Positions 12,894 to 26,500 of a stretch of DNA of 64,000 nucleotides are shown in pieces. The stretch lies in NCBI RefSeq assembly GCF_000182925.2, contig NC_026504.1, positions 1,116,001 through 1,180,000 on the forward strand, written 5' to 3'. Numbering within the stretch: position 1 is the stretch's first letter; each line of letters begins with the position of its first letter. A program made the translations under genes and the position numbers. The notes below the pieces were generated by a model. It worked only from the letters and a program-made list of their open reading frames with translations. It did not search any database and was not told the origin of the DNA. The DNA comes from Neurospora crassa OR74A (taxonomy: Eukaryota; Ascomycota; Sordariomycetes; Sordariales; Sordariaceae).

Positions 12894-13169
12894 TAATACC
12901 GTTGAGAGGGTATTTGAACGTTGTAACAATAATATGTGTCTAATTGAATATGTGTAAGATGATGCTCCAGGAAGAATCCCGAGCAGGGAGCTTGCGTGTA
13001 ATCGAATGACTTAAGGCACGCAAGCCTTATCTAATTTATAAGACCCACATATGTGGGTGGGCTCCCGTAGGAGCGGTTTATTTAATTGAATAAACCCGAC
13101 CGAGCGGGCTGGGCTATTACGTTAGGTGATTTGATAGGTAATAACGCTAGTAATACTATTCTAGTATTA
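12894..13169 (-). repeat. E3 3' LTR (276 bp)
   Basis: Pairs with 21340-21615. The outer (left) half keeps CpA/TpG, while the inner (right) half is RIP-mutated relative to the other copy. It contains a short inverted repeat CCCACATATGTGGG near 13046. Confidence 0.93.
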
Positions 13170-13799
13170 AGTCCCGGCTACTAAAATGAAATACCACTAT
13201 CCTTAATAGTTCAATTAATATATATAGGTATAAATACCTTTACTACTTCCGGGGTTTTAAGTTCCGACTATATATAGGAGTTTTATATATCGCCGCTTCC
13301 TTACTCATTATTAATTCCTTTAGTCTATCTTATTTAAAGTGGACTCTCCTCCTTTGTAGTAATGCCCTAGCCTTCTGCGGGCCTCCTAAGCGTTCCCAAT
13401 ATTTTATAACTAACTTTTAGGCATTTCTCATCTCCTTTTCGGGGAGGTATTTATTATAGTTATAGCCGTAGCTAATCTATTTTACTAAATATTTCTATCT
13501 ACTGTTCTTCTTATCTTCCGTATAATTTAGAATTATATTTATTTTATATTCTCCCTCGTTGTTGGAATCCTTCTAATTGTCTTCGATTGGGCCGGGGGGA
13601 GGTTGTATTCGATTGAAGGGATTATTGTTGCGCGGCGCTTATTTGAGATAAGCTATTGAGATAATAGGGTAGACGGTTATTTCGGGTGGTAAGTTTAATT
13701 GGTAAACTAGGTTATTAATTTGCTTAATAATAGTAAAAGGATTAGTTCGTTATTAGAAGAATTTTTTAGAGGGACGGCTGGGTAAGTAGTATCCTTTAT

Positions 13800-15300
13800 A
13801 TAATTTGAGAAATATTTTATTTTTAATTAAAAAGGAAGTTTATTTATAATTTTCGTTATATCGCTTTTTTATTTTAACCGTTGCGAAAATTATTATTAAT
13901 TACGTATCTTCCCTTAAGCCGTCTTTTAATACCTAATATTATTTAAGCGTACCCGGGATATCCTTCTTTATAATTAAGTTTAGTAGACCAAGCGGTTTAA
14001 ATTTAAATAGTTGCTTATATAGGGACGATTTAATAGGTTCTAAGTATATACTATTTATATTCTATTATAGGTTTGGAAGTATTTCTACCTAATTAAATTC
14101 CGGTATTATATAGTAGTAGAAACGAATAGCGATTTTTACATTTTAATTCTATTGTTCGGCTATACTATTGCTTTAAAGGTGGTATACGGTAATTATTAAT
14201 AGTTCGGTTCCTAATATTATTTATATACTTTTTTATATTTTTAATATAAATTTCTAGTTTCGGTTGGATATAATACTTTATAAAAACCCCTAATTGCTTA
14301 AAATTAAGTCCCTAACTAATATTCTACCCTAATCTTCGGCTATATAGGTACAATAGCCCGGGATAAAGCGACATCTTTTAGAAGTATAATACAATACTAG
14401 TATTAATATATTGAAAAAGTTAAATCCCGGAAGGTACTATAATATTCCTAATACTAATACTTTAGGCAGGTCAGTAATAAAGTCTAGTACTATAATTCTT
14501 ATAGGTAGGGTATACTCGGGGTTTACTAATTAGTAATTTCCGGTTATAGCTTCCTTATTTATATAGTTAAATTAGTACGCTAGGTAATACTAAACGTAGT
14601 CCTTAACTATTTACATTTTTCGAACTATAGTATATTCTTTAAAATTATATATTATTCAATCTCTTCCAAAGTAATACTTTTTATTATATATAGCGTTCAA
14701 AATAGTTATTACTATATTCTTTAGAATATAGAGCCGTTTTGTTTTATCTATTGGGTTGATATTATATATTAATCCGTTTATAATTTCAAATAAGTACCTA
14801 ATATAAAAAATAATACTATTAACTTCGGTAGTATTCGGGTAGCTTTGTAATTCGGTTATAATAGGTCCGAATTTAGTATTTACCTTATATTTTTTAATAA
14901 ATATATCCTTAGTCTCCGATATTATTTGCGCCTCTACCTTTATAAAGTAGGTTTAATTTATCCAAATTTAATCTAAAATTAGTACTTCGTCTAACCGCCC
15001 CTAACTATCCCCTTTTACAAATAGCTAGTTTAAAGCGTTAGGAACGAAATTAAATTTACTAATAATATAGTAGATTTTAAAGTTATATTGCAATAGATAT
15101 ATAGAAGCGTTAATAAGCCTACGGTTTCTACAATCGGTTGAAGAAGTATCTAGGACTATTTATTCGTATATACCCTTAGTAGTAATGTAATTTATTAATA
15201 TAATAACGGGGTAATTATAGGAATAGATTAACGTACGTAGTCGTTTAATTACCTATATAAGGTACGCAACCTCTATTTTAAATAGGCCGTACCGTATTTC
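13800..15300 (-). pseudogene. E3 integrase and RNase H relic (gypsy)
   Basis: On the minus strand near 14520-14330 the translation gives an integrase core start with segment DFITDLPK followed by a Phe/Asn-rich stretch and RFIPG, matching the first catalytic Asp region of gypsy integrases. RNase H is expected at about 15500-15000 but was not read in detail. Stops are TAA/TAG. Left of about 13800 the minus-strand frame is not resolved and may hold the integrase C-terminus and the 3' untranslated region. Confidence 0.72.
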
Positions 15301-15639
15301 CGCTTTACTAAGAACTTTGCTTAAAAATATAATAAGTATAATTTAATTCGCTAGAATCGGTTTTTCGGGAGTTTAATTGTAGCTATCTTTTAAATAGTAT
15401 ATTATTATACTATAACCCCGTTCTAAAAATCTATTAATTTATAGGAAAGCCTATTTATTAAAGTCTAGGTAATATAACTTTATATTGTTGTATATCGCCT
15501 TTTAAATAATTTTAAAGGTTTACCTTTCTAATTCGGTAAGTATATATAAGGTTTTCGTACAGTAATTAACTCTCTTTCCTAAATTCCCTACAATAATAGT
15601 ACCTATCTTACGACTTTCTATAAGCAAAGCGACTTTCCT

Positions 15640-16560
15640 TTTTTATAAAGGTTTTAATAGTTTAGTATAGTATAGTATAAAGTATCGGATAAATCTTAAC
15701 GTACCTATATACCTTTCTAAAGATTTTAAAGTATTAAGGAATTCCAAATTCTTAAAAGCGGCCATTCTCTTATTTGTAGTCGAGAGGCCAAATATATCAA
15801 CTTTAAATTTAAGTAATTCTATATTCGGGTAAATAATATACAACTTCTTTAGGGAGAATACAATATTCTTTATTATAAAAAAATTAAATATTTACTTTAA
15901 ATATTTCAAATAGTCCTCCACTATATCAGAAAAAATAATAATATTATTAATAAACGTACAGTAAAATACCGAGAAGGTTACTAATAATTAATCTATAAAC
16001 TTCTATACGTATATTAGGGAATTATAATAGCCTATTAAAATAATATTAGGTTATTCTAATCCTCGTAGGTTAATAAGGGTTAATCGATCCTAATACTATA
16101 ATTAGACGCCAAATTAATAGAAAAAGGCCGTAGCATTAATAATAATTATAAATTTCTTACCTCGGAGGGATATAATAATTTTAAATTATAAAAGTAGAGG
16201 GTAATTATTAGGAATAGTAACCTTATTAAGAGCTCGAAAGTCTATTATAATACAACCTTTTTATTAGCCCTTAATAATTCACTAAACTACAAATATTAAA
16301 TAAATAAAAGGTGTAGCGTAGTTAATCTAATTTATTTTACCTTATTCGTATAATAAATTAAATACTTAATTTAAAACTTCTTAGTCTTTCTTATTTAGCA
16401 AGTAGAATCTTACTCGGATATACTAATTTTACTAACCTTTTACTAATAGTATTCGTATTATATCCTCCTCTTTTATCGAAATAACGCCCCTTTCTTCCTA
16501 CAAAGAAGGATATTTATCAATAATACGCTCGACCTCACGTACAAAAACTAGATCTTATAT
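15640..16560 (-). pseudogene. E3 reverse transcriptase relic (gypsy)
   Basis: At 15965-15903 (minus) the sequence reads Y-C-T-F-I-N-N-I-I-I-F-S, then D-x-V-E-D-Y-L-K-Y-L. This is the YxDDIIIFS box plus the EDHLxHL helix of gypsy RT, with both catalytic Asp turned to Asn (GAT to AAT). An open remnant at 15843-15643 covers the RT end. The active site is lost, so the enzyme is dead. Confidence 0.88.
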
Positions 16561-17703
16561 ATATATATAAATACCCCTCTCTATAATTTTCTCGGGTAGA
16601 TTTTCAGAAGTCTTAAGTCCTAATATTAAATATTTTTCGGCGCTCGCTTTTAGTAGTAATATTTCTACATCTACTATACCGTTTAATATTTTAGTAATTT
16701 TATATATTATATCTTCATCTATAAATTCCACCGCAAGCTCAATTAGAATTTCTTCGTCTATTATATTATTAATATAATTATATTTACCCGGGGGTAATCT
16801 ATATAGGAATTTAATATTATAATTAACTTCGTCTACTACATTAAATATTCGGATTATAGGGACTTCGAATTCGTAATTCAACGACGTTTCTATCTATACT
16901 ACAACGGCCAAATCCACTATTATTCCTTCGGATAACATAAGGTATCTACTATTAGTAGCTTCAGTAATACTACCTACGTAAAATCTTTTTAAAATTACTA
17001 GGACCCCCTTTATAATATTACTAATAAATATTACGGAAAGGGATTTCAAATCTACTACCGCGTTGGTAGCCGCTACGTACTTAGAATTTAATATAAAACT
17101 TCTTCCTTTAAGGAGCAACTTATACTAGACCGGAATATATCTAAACTAGCCGGGTATAATAGTAATCTTTTTAACAATTATAACCTTTCGGAGGTACGGC
17201 TTCAAATTAATTTACACAATAAAATTAACCTAAAAGTCGTTAAAATTTTAGAATATAATAGTTTCTAATTTATAGTCTATATTAGTAGTATATAAATATA
17301 AGAAATCGTTTCTAAATAGGATATTAGGCTCTAGTTCGTCGATTACCCAGGCTCCTTTTATAAACTTTATTAAAGTAAGGTTACCCTTCTTATCGTATCC
17401 TTCGAAATAGATTTTAAATATTACCTATTCGGAAATATTAACCAACCTTCTTTCTACTCCTTTTATTTTAATATACCTTATTTCAACTATATACTCTAGA
17501 ATCTTTAAGAATCGCTTTCTAATAAGGGTCCTTCCCGTACCTAAATTTATATATATTTCTATTAGGTTACCTTTAGGAAATAGGCGGGTATTAACTCTCA
17601 TATAAATATAATTAGAAATAGGGCTATTATTAATATTAGAAGTAGATATTATACTATATACTTTACGAATTTTCATTGAGGCTATTATTTTAATAGGAAT
17701 CAA
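16555..17703 (-). pseudogene. E3 aspartic protease and protease-RT linker relic
   Basis: The open remnant 17703-17425 contains I-E-I-Y-I-N-L-G-T-G-R-T-L-I, which corresponds to a retropepsin D-S/T-G active site with Asp changed to Asn, followed by a FLK helix. Further open pieces at 17118-16894 and 16881-16555 continue towards RT. The latter has an acidic motif IDEEILIELAVEFIDEDI. These lengths are what survives between RIP stops, not separate genes. Confidence 0.75.
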
Positions 17704-18099
17704 TATAATATAAAGAATAAATTTTAGTTCTTCTCCCTTTAATCTTCCTTCTGTAGCTAATTAGTATTTTTTAAAATACTAAAATAATTTATTACGTAAC
17801 TTATATTTAATTTTATAATAATTATATATCCGCTATTCGGGTACTAATAGTAATAGAGTTTTGAATTTTTCGGCCTTAGTAGTTAGCAGGGACGTACAAC
17901 GCTTCTAATATTCCTTTTTACCTTTTTAAAATTTAAAGTACTTAAAGTACCTTTAATATTTTCTTATTAATTCTAGGACTAAATACACTATTATATTATC
18001 TACGGGGTCCGTATCGGAATTTAATTCCTTGGCTCCATTCTCTTTAACGTAGTAGGCGTAGTCGTATACCTTCCTATCATATACAAGGTTACGGTCGCA

Positions 18100-20400
18100 A
18101 CTTTAATTACGGTATTAATTTTAGCTTCAATCTCGTACTATACCTTATTCGTAGGAGCTATTTTAATTGTAGTTACAATTATAATTGTATTTTTAATTAT
18201 AATTATAATTCTAATTACGATAACGATTTTAGTCTTAGTTATAATTTTAATTTCGGTTGCGGTTACAGTCTTAATTTCTATTGCGATTATAGGAGCGGGA
18301 ATTAAAATTTAATTAATTATTGGAATTCGACTAGTTATTGCCGGAATTAGATTCTTACTTAACTATGGTTATAAGTACAGTTCGTAATATTATAATTAAT
18401 TATATATAATTGGTTAACAGCTCGCCTTCTATAGGGGCTTTTAAATATTATTTAATTCGGAAGTCTATATTTAACTAAATTTGTATTATAATTCTATATT
18501 AATTAATATTATCTTTAGTTAAGATACCTATAGCTTTAGTATATTATATTTATTTTTAAATATACTAAATAAGGGCGCTATAGTTATTATAAATGTTATA
18601 GAAATAGAATTGGCCTTTTATAAATTTAATAGTAACTATAGTAGAATTAGGGGAGAAACGAGTAATTAATTGGTCTAATAATTTATAAATACTTTTTTCT
18701 TTCTAACTAATTTTAGTATTGCTATTTACCTCTATTATTTATTATATACGAACTGTACCCGTTAGATAAGTATAAAATAAGTATAATAATTATTTATTTA
18801 TTCTATTTATCGGGTACTTCTACTTCGTATTAATAATAAAAAATAATATTTATTCGTGGAAGGCGTAAACGTCCGTATATATAGTATATTTACTATTATT
18901 AATAATACTTTAGTCTTTAAAATTGTATTTATCTAAATCGAAACTTTTAATATCTTTGCGTTTAACTTTTTCGAAGTCCTTATTATTATTATTATAATTA
19001 TAGCCTCGGCGCCTATTATTTAGTTTATTATATCCTCCTCTATTTCCTTTTAATAGGGAGTCTCTACTGCTGTTACTATAGTAAGGGTAATAGTAGTAAC
19101 GTCCGAAGTTAGGAGTATAGGGATTACCTCCCCCGCCTCTTCCGGGGTCGGACGGGGAATTTAGAGGACCTCCTCCTCCTCCGGAGTAAAATAAACTATT
19201 ATTGCTATATATAATATCGGCGTTTCCCAATATCTAGTTGGGCGGAATATTATTAGTAATAATAATAGGTTTCGCTGGAAAATTAGATAATAAAACGTTT
19301 AATATTCGAAATTAGTATAATATTTAGGCCTTAGTAGGGGCTAGTGCCAACGCTCCTCTAAAATTAGGTTACTTTATAGGAAACGGGTCTATAATCGGAG
19401 GAATAGACTAAATTCGAATTATATTAACAACCGTACCGCGCAGGTCTAGCGGCGTAGTAATTATTTTGGGCTTAATAATTTTATTAATATTTTAATTAAA
19501 TTTAATAAACGAAGTATATTTTCGAAAAGGGTTAGTAGGAAATAACGTCTTTCGAAGAGGGGCTTTTTCGGGTATATTCTCTATAGAAGTGTAGAAAGTT
19601 TAAGGTTTAGTAGTTACTTTATTTTTAGTAATCGCTTTAGTTAAATAATTATATATTATAATTTTAAAAGGAGTATTAAAAATATTATTAATTTTATAAG
19701 TAATTATTCGGGTTAATAAAGGTTTAGTCGGAGTAGAAGGACTTTACTCCTTTTTTAACTATATTCGAATAGGGTTTAAAGGAATATATAAGTTATTAAA
19801 TAATCCTTTTAATACCTCCTCTCGGATCTCTTTTATTACTTCTATACGAACGCTATTAATTTATTTAATAATATTCTCTATAATAATCTTAACTATCTCC
19901 TTCTACTAATTAATTAGTTTTTTAATAGTACTATTTAATATTACTTCGAAATACTTCTTTTAAATATCGGCCTACTTATTTAATACTATTTGAAAGTCGC
20001 TGTAAATTTCGTAATACTATATATTATTTATTATTTTATTATTTTTATTTAATTAATTAATTATTTCCCTAATATTTTTTAATTATCCGACTAATATATT
20101 ACTAATTTTAGATACTTATCCCGCGAAAAGGTTCTCAATTCTCTTATAGTCCTTATCCAAAGAATTTCGAATATTAATAAATTATAGGGTAATTTAATTG
20201 AATAAAATATCAATTTATTTATCGAACTTAGTATTAAAATATTTAATCGAATCTTTATTATTACTAAATTTAACCAACTTTACCGGAAGGGCCTTATCTA
20301 AATTAATATAAGGGAGATTTATAATTCTAAAATTATATTTACAATCGGTCCTTATTTACGTAATTTAACTTAGGTGCCTTAATAGTCCGGCTGAAATTAA
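18100..20400 (-). pseudogene. E3 gag relic
   Basis: The open remnant 19230-18910 is Gly/Pro/Asn/Arg-rich and ends with V-K-R-K-D-I-K-S-F-D-L-D, like the motif near the start of the capsid in fungal gypsy Gag proteins (R-x-x-D-I-x-x-F-D-P). Around 18310-18130 there is a low-complexity Asn/Arg-type tract that would form the nucleic-acid-binding tail. Upstream, 21339-20450 is a leader without clear coding. Confidence 0.68.
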
Positions 20401-21339
20401 ATTACGATTATAAGTTATTTTATATTAAAAATAACTTATAAATAGATATCGGACTTTACGACGAGGGTCTACGACAGGCGGAGTATAAATATTTATTAGC
20501 AAAAGCTTACCGCGGGGCTTAGTAACTATCGTTATATAGGACTTATTATAGTTAGGATAGTAAAGGTTAACTTCGCTCTCAATATACTTAATATCGGTAT
20601 TTATATTACGAATATACTTATTTTGGATGTTTGACGTATTTGCTAAACTATTATAGTTATAGAATTATCGAGGGTTCGGGGGGTTTAATCCGACTTCGGA
20701 AGTAGGGAGGATATTTCGAGAGCCTAGCTTCGGGTTGTTGGATTTAATAAATAAGCCGGATATATTAATTAAAGTATATTAAATAAGTACGAACTTAAGT
20801 ATAATCTTACAATAACGACTAATATTAAAAATAAAGAAAGTACGTAATTAGGATTTAAATAGGAACGGATACTACTATATACCTAAATTTAGTAATAGGG
20901 GAAACCTTTAGCTTCTAGAAATCTTACAACCGCTAGGATCTAGGTAGTAGTATATAGTTACCTAAGTTCGCCGTATAGGGTAAAGGAGTATAAATTATTA
21001 ATTTTACAATTACCTAAATTTATTGTATTATTAGGGGAAGTTTTTATAATTATTTAAATTTATTATAAAAAGGGGGGTAGAGTATAATAATTAAATAAAT
21101 AACATATTTTCTAGAGGAAAAGTAATTATAGTTATAAGAGTACTTAAATTCGTCTTACGTACCTTATAAGTACTTCTAATTCTTATAAAGGGAAGAGGGA
21201 AGTAATTTTCTTTATCGCTAAATCGAGCAATTTTACTATCGCTTAGTACGATATTACTTAGTACCTTCTTAAATAAGGCTAGTTAGCAAAGATAGTATAG
21301 TATAATTCGGGTTAAGCAATTTAAATTATAGCTACTATT

Positions 21340-21615
21340 TAATACCGTTGAGAGGGTATTTGAATATTGTAATAATAATATATATCTAATTGAATATGTA
21401 TAAAATGATACTCCAGGAAGAATCCCGAGCAGGGAGCTTACGTGCAGTCGAATAACTTAAGGCACGCAAGCCTTATCTAATCTACAAGACCCACATATGT
21501 GGGTGGGCTCCCGTAGGAGCGGTTCATTCAATTGAATGAACCCGACCGAGCGGGCTGGGCCATCACGTCAGGTGATCTGACAGGTGACAACGCTAGCGAT
21601 ACTATTCCGGTATCA
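21340..21615 (-). repeat. E3 5' LTR (276 bp)
   Basis: Same length as 12894-13169. The inner (left) half is RIP-mutated and the outer (right) half is nearly clean, ending GGTATCA directly before ACCTC. Confidence 0.93.
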
Positions 21616-21620
21616 ACCTC

Positions 21621-22944
21621 TTAAATTAATTATTTATACCGTATATCGATATATCTATTTCTAGCGGGTAAATTGGGGTTAAAAATCCAATCTTTAGTAT
21701 TACTACTATCTATATAAAGAATTTTATTAATCTTATAAAGACCCAGATTCACGTTTAGATTATTAAGTATACCGCCCACCCAATCGAGAGCCTTGGCCGT
21801 AGGTATTAGATTGGTAAATTCTACTTCTATCGTACTAGTTGTAATAAGATTTTAGCGTTTAGACTTCTATAGGACGGGGCTATAGGTAAAGAATATAATA
21901 TAACTAACTATACTCTTCCTTGAAGGAATATTGTTAGTAAAGGATACGTTTATGTACGTATAGAAGGATAGGGTTATTAACAGCGAGAGTATGCCGCTTA
22001 GTTTAATACTTAAATTAGGGTACTCGGATAAATATTGCTACAAGTACTTTATAATAACAAAGTAACGGTCGGTAGGCTTCTTAATACCCTTTAAAAATTT
22101 ATTAATAGTAAACGTAATATTTAGTCGGGTATTTATTAATACCCAATTTAATAAACTAATCTTCTTAAGGTAAGATTTAGCTTTATTAGGGGATATATCG
22201 ATACCCCTATAGACCTTATAATCCGGTAGCTATAGTATTTTAACGCTATATAATTTAGTTTTACTATTATTAAATTTAATAATAATTAATTTAGTATATT
22301 GTTATTAAAATATAAAGACTATATGAATCTAGCGGTCCCTTATAATATTATATCCTAGAAATGTACGTACCTACCCTAATTCTTTAAATTTAAAATAATT
22401 AACTAGTTGGCCTTTAATTTAATTAACGATAGCGATAATTGGTATTATAACGAGAAAGTCGTTAATATATAGTATTAATAGTACTTCCAGTACCTTATTA
22501 GTAAGTAAGTAAAAATCTATAGAAATTAGTATAAAATTAGTTTACTTTAATACTAGTATAAGAATATTAAATTAGTAAAATAGGGAACGCTTAAGATTGT
22601 AGAGTACCTTAGTAAGCTTATATATTATATCTTCTTTATTATAATTAGGTATAAGCTTTTTAAGCGCTATCGGCTATTTAATGTAATATTGGGTATTATT
22701 AGGGATAGAGGCGTTTAAGAAAGTAGTATTAAAATTAAATTAGTAGTATTTATAGTCGTTTATAGTTATAATAGCTAAGAATAATTTAATACTAACTGAG
22801 TATACTATTACTATATATATTTCTTATACCACCCAATTACCTTATTCGAAATTATTATAAACTACCTATTTAGTTCTAAATTTCTAATTTTTAGTATTAA
22901 TATTATACTTCTTATTATATACCTATTTTCTAAGTAGTACTTCT
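21621..22944 (-). pseudogene. E5 reverse transcriptase and RNase H N-terminal part (copia)
   Basis: Minus strand. RT core near 22740-22330: FLNASIP, then KLTKVLYNLKRS, then the box Y-I-N-D-F-L-V-I at 22472-22445 (YVDDFLV with the first Asp changed), then VRTFLGY. RNase H is at 21860-21621 with TSTIEVEF, a YIDSSNTK segment and RYIDIRY. The frame joins 12893 on the far side of E3. E4 interrupts the 5' side at the CTTCT target (22940-22944). Confidence 0.9.
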
Positions 22945-23250
22945 TGTAAGGGGACAGCAGAGCGATACGCAGGTGCTGGCCTTATATATATATATTAAGG
23001 TTCTACGAAGAAAGAAAGGATAAAACGCTACCCTCCGGGTCGCTCGAATACTAGAGCTTAAATAGCTGTGCACTCTCTAGTAGCTGCCTTATAGCCTAAG
23101 GCAACCAAAGAATACTCTAAAAGACTAGGTGCCGGAGGCTTAGTGCTATAGTCCGAGTTAGCTAGAGTAATCTCAATACTAGCTACCGTCTTAGTACTCA
23201 AATTTAGCTAATTAGAATTAAATATCTAGTTAGACGCTAATCCTATAATA
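22945..23250 (-). repeat. E4 3' LTR (306 bp)
   Basis: Pairs with 30199-30569. The outer left half is unmutated and the inner right half RIP-mutated. It holds a TATATATATATTAAGG stretch near 22985 that could be the TATA region of the element promoter. Confidence 0.93.
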
Positions 23251-23254
23251 TTAA

Positions 23255-23272
23255 CCTCCCCCTTCTCCCTCT
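23255..23272 (-). other. E4 polypurine tract
   Basis: CCTCCCCCTTCTCCCTCT on the plus strand is an 18-base purine run on the minus strand, four bases from the 3' LTR. This is where plus-strand DNA synthesis is primed, and it fixes the orientation of E4. Confidence 0.8.
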
Positions 23273-23512
23273 AGCTATAATCGCGTACTATAGTTAATAT
23301 TTATATTACCCTTATCTTACCCCTCTACTACTTATATTCTCCTTTTTACTCCTTCAACGAATAATTGTAATTATATTATATATATACTTTTAACTCCGCC
23401 TTAAAATACCCTTAAACGCCTATTATTAACCCTTATTTATAATACTAATTCTAATTAAAATCCTTTTAAGCTCCGGCCTACTACTCTAATTCGTTACTAC
23501 TCGGCTATAACT

Positions 23513-24976
23513 ACTCTTACGCCCACACCCATCCCTACGCCTACGCCTATACCCGTTTTTACGCCTACACCCGTTCTTACGCCGGCTATTATTACTACTT
23601 TTATACCTACTATTACTATTATTCTAGTATTTACACCAACTCCTATTACTACGCTTACTCTAACTCCCATTATACCAGTTTCTCTAATACTTTAAACCTT
23701 TAATAGTAGCGGTAATAGCGGCAGCAGCTACTATAAATTTATTAAGGCCCCTATTAAGGGTACTATAATTACTTAGTACTTCCGCTATATAGCGCTAGGG
23801 AATTATAGCGCTTATATATCCAATAAAGGTAAGGGTTATTATATACCTTATACGCGTTCTAAGAATTCTACTACCTACCGGCGGTAGCCTTCTACCGTTT
23901 AGGAATAGTATTCCTCTTAATTGGAAGAGGGCTACCTAGGTAGTAAGGCTCTATTTTACTAATTTTTCCAATATATAATAATTTCAATTCAAAACTTTAA
24001 GTAATTAGCGGCCGAAGGTTATATAATTCTATAAATTTCTTTAAATCCCTTTATTCTATTCTAATTACTAATTCAATTTTAAGAATACTATTTACTTTAT
24101 ATTCGGTTACTCCGTTAGTAAGGCGTTATTAGCCCCCCTTTTTACTATTATAGTACTTCTAATTGCAGTTCCAAACGTTTCTTCGTCCTTAGCCCCGACT
24201 TCGGTTATAATATTTAAGAGATTAGAGGCTTTAAAAGAAAGTCTTAGGGCTCTTCGTATAAATTAAAGTAATTTAGTAACTTTATAATTATTATTATTCG
24301 CTAAATTATCCCTAATTAGTTACGAATCGGTCGCCTCAATAAACGTTACTATAGAATTTACCCGGAATATTAAGTACACTACTATTATAGCCGCTATTTA
24401 TTTAAATACCCTTATTATTAAAATTAATATTCGGATATTTAGAGTAGTTTAATCCTTTTAGGAAAGGGTAGCGGCTAGGGTAATAAATACTATTTTTAGT
24501 AAATTGGTTATAAAGTTAGAGGTTTGTATTAAAAAATTAGAGGAGTAATATAAATTAATAGAAGGGGATAGGGTATTATTAAGGGAGGAGGAATTGTATA
24601 TTCGTTTAAGTATATTATTTAATAGGGAGGAAGTAGTAGGTATTAGAGAATTAAAGGAGGAGGAAGAAGAATTAGGGGAGGGGGTAATAAATATTTAAGT
24701 ATTAGAGGAGGATTTAGTAATATTAATAAAAATAATATAGTAGGAGGGGAATACCCCCGAGGAGAAGATTCAATTAAAGAAGGTAATTCGGTTTTCGGAT
24801 TTAATAGAAGAAATTACCTTTCTTCTAAAGAAAAGAAGAAGATTGCGGGTTCCCCGTAGTAGTATAGCTATAATATTATTATTTCTAAATAATATAATTA
24901 AGTTGGGTATTAGAGCGGCGTTAGGTATTAGAGAATTTTAAGTATAGCAGATTAGTATTAGCGGCATTTTAAATTA
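23513..24976 (+). pseudogene. Unrecognised antisense gene relic in E4: Thr/Pro-rich region and coiled coil
   Basis: Plus-strand coding-like sequence opposite to gag-pol and between integrase and the 3' LTR. The first part (23513 to about 23960) begins with Thr-Pro repeats (PTPVPTPTP type), then a Gly/Ser/Asn stretch. The second part (about 24110-24976, another frame) has a hydrophobic segment near 24125-24180, long heptad-rich Lys/Glu helices at 24500-24720, and a basic KKRRRLR patch near 24825. Apart from TAA/TAG where Gln is expected, the second frame is open for nearly 290 codons. A frame change near 24000-24110 may be an intron or an indel. I do not recognise a family. Antisense 3' frames are known in some plant LTR elements; relation to those is not shown. 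Confidence 0.5.
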
Positions 24977-25199
24977 ATAACCGCATTTTTTGCCTTTAGG
25001 TACTAATTTTATTTACTTTTCTTACTTTATTAATATTTCTCCTTTTATAAATTTATTTAATAGTTTATTATTAATTCAAGCGTTTTTATATTGCTTTTCA
25101 AAGAGTTTAAATACTTTAGTATTTTAAAAGTCTCCAAATTAGTACTATAAAGGTTTATAATATCCTTTCTACTTTATAAAAGTTATATATTTAATTAGG

Positions 25200-26500
25200 G
25201 GCCCTCTAACGTATAGGATTTTTTTTATATAATATTTTTTTTCTCCTTCTATAATTATTAATAGTAGTTATTTGTCGGTTATAATTTAGTCCGGTAGGGG
25301 ATTTCTAGTAGTTTATTAGAGGAGGTTAATATAAAAAATATTATAAATGTTATTTAGGAGGCTTAAAAATTCTATAATTAGAGGTAAGAATATTCTCCAA
25401 ATTATATACTTAATATATAACTAATTTAATTTCTTTTTAGGCTTTAATAAAGTATAATTTTTAAAATTAAATTATATTTTATTACCAATTTAGAATTTTT
25501 CTACTAGTTAGCAGTTATAGTTAGCGAACCTCTTTTATTCCTAAGCCGCTATAATTATTATAGTTTAATATAAATTTATAATTTATAATAGTTTTTTAAT
25601 AAATTATTAAATTCGGACATTGGCGGGTATATAGGAGTTTTTAGCGGTTTCAGGGATTATTAGAACTATTAACTTTAAATTAAATTTATAAACTATAAAG
25701 AAGGGAAATATACCAATTAAAGTATTAATACAATTATTAATAGCGAATTATACTAACGGGTATTACTTATATTAATTATTTTAAATTTAATTAATATATA
25801 TTCTTAAGAAGGTTTATACTTTTTAATTTATTTATTCTAAGCTATTATTAGTTTAGGGATAATAAACGGTACTAAGAAATTATTTAATTTTAAATAGTTT
25901 ATAAAATTTACTCTAGAACCGTCCGGTTTAATTAAAACCCTAGTTATTAACTATAAATTATAATTATTTATAATACCTTATAAAATAGTTTATAAATCTT
26001 TTAGTATAAATTTCAACATTTATTAACAGTATTAATTCTAATATTACATTCTTACTAAGACGGTTTTTAATAACAAATAAGTAAATATTACTTCTAATTA
26101 ACAGAAGGTCTATAATAAAGTCTATTTAAACCTCTCGGAAGAATTAATCTAGTATTAGTATTAATTAGAATAACCCCTTCCTCTAAGTTCTCTAATACTT
26201 AATAGAGCTATATATATAGTAATTATATAAGAACTACTTTATATAAATTCCGAATAGTAGCTAATAGAAATAGTAGATTAGGGCTGTAATAGTACCTTTT
26301 CTACCGGAGTACCCGAATATTTAAAAGTTATATATAATTTAAATAATACAGGTACGGAATATATTAAGCTTTCGGTTAATATTAGATAGTTTTATAGTTT
26401 TTACTTCGGTAATTACCGGGTACCTAGGGATTTATAGCCTCCCTTAATATTTTAAACGCTTAAGGTCGTTAATAGAGTAATTAGTTATTTAAATTTTAAA
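25200..26500 (-). pseudogene. E4 integrase relic (gypsy)
   Basis: The minus strand near 25940-25540 reads like the C-terminal half of a gypsy integrase (a short PSLQ-like stretch and a long helical segment ending in QTIIIIAA). Position downstream of RT agrees. The catalytic Asp/Glu residues were not located one by one, so this call rests on order and general character. Confidence 0.6.

Larger units (their letters stand above)
12889..21620 (-). mobile_element. E3: gypsy-type LTR retrotransposon inside the copia RNase H
   Basis: 276-bp LTRs at 12894-13169 and 21340-21615 with TSD ACCTC at 12889-12893 and 21616-21620. LTR ends form the inverted pair TGATACC...GGTATCA, with the outer G mutated to A in both copies. 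The element is 8,722 bp. Gag lies on the right and integrase on the left, so it reads on the minus strand. Domains: gag (about 20300-18300), protease (about 17570), RT (about 16500-15890), RNase H (about 15500-15000), integrase (about 14700-13800). It is complete in layout but dead through RIP. Confidence 0.93.
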
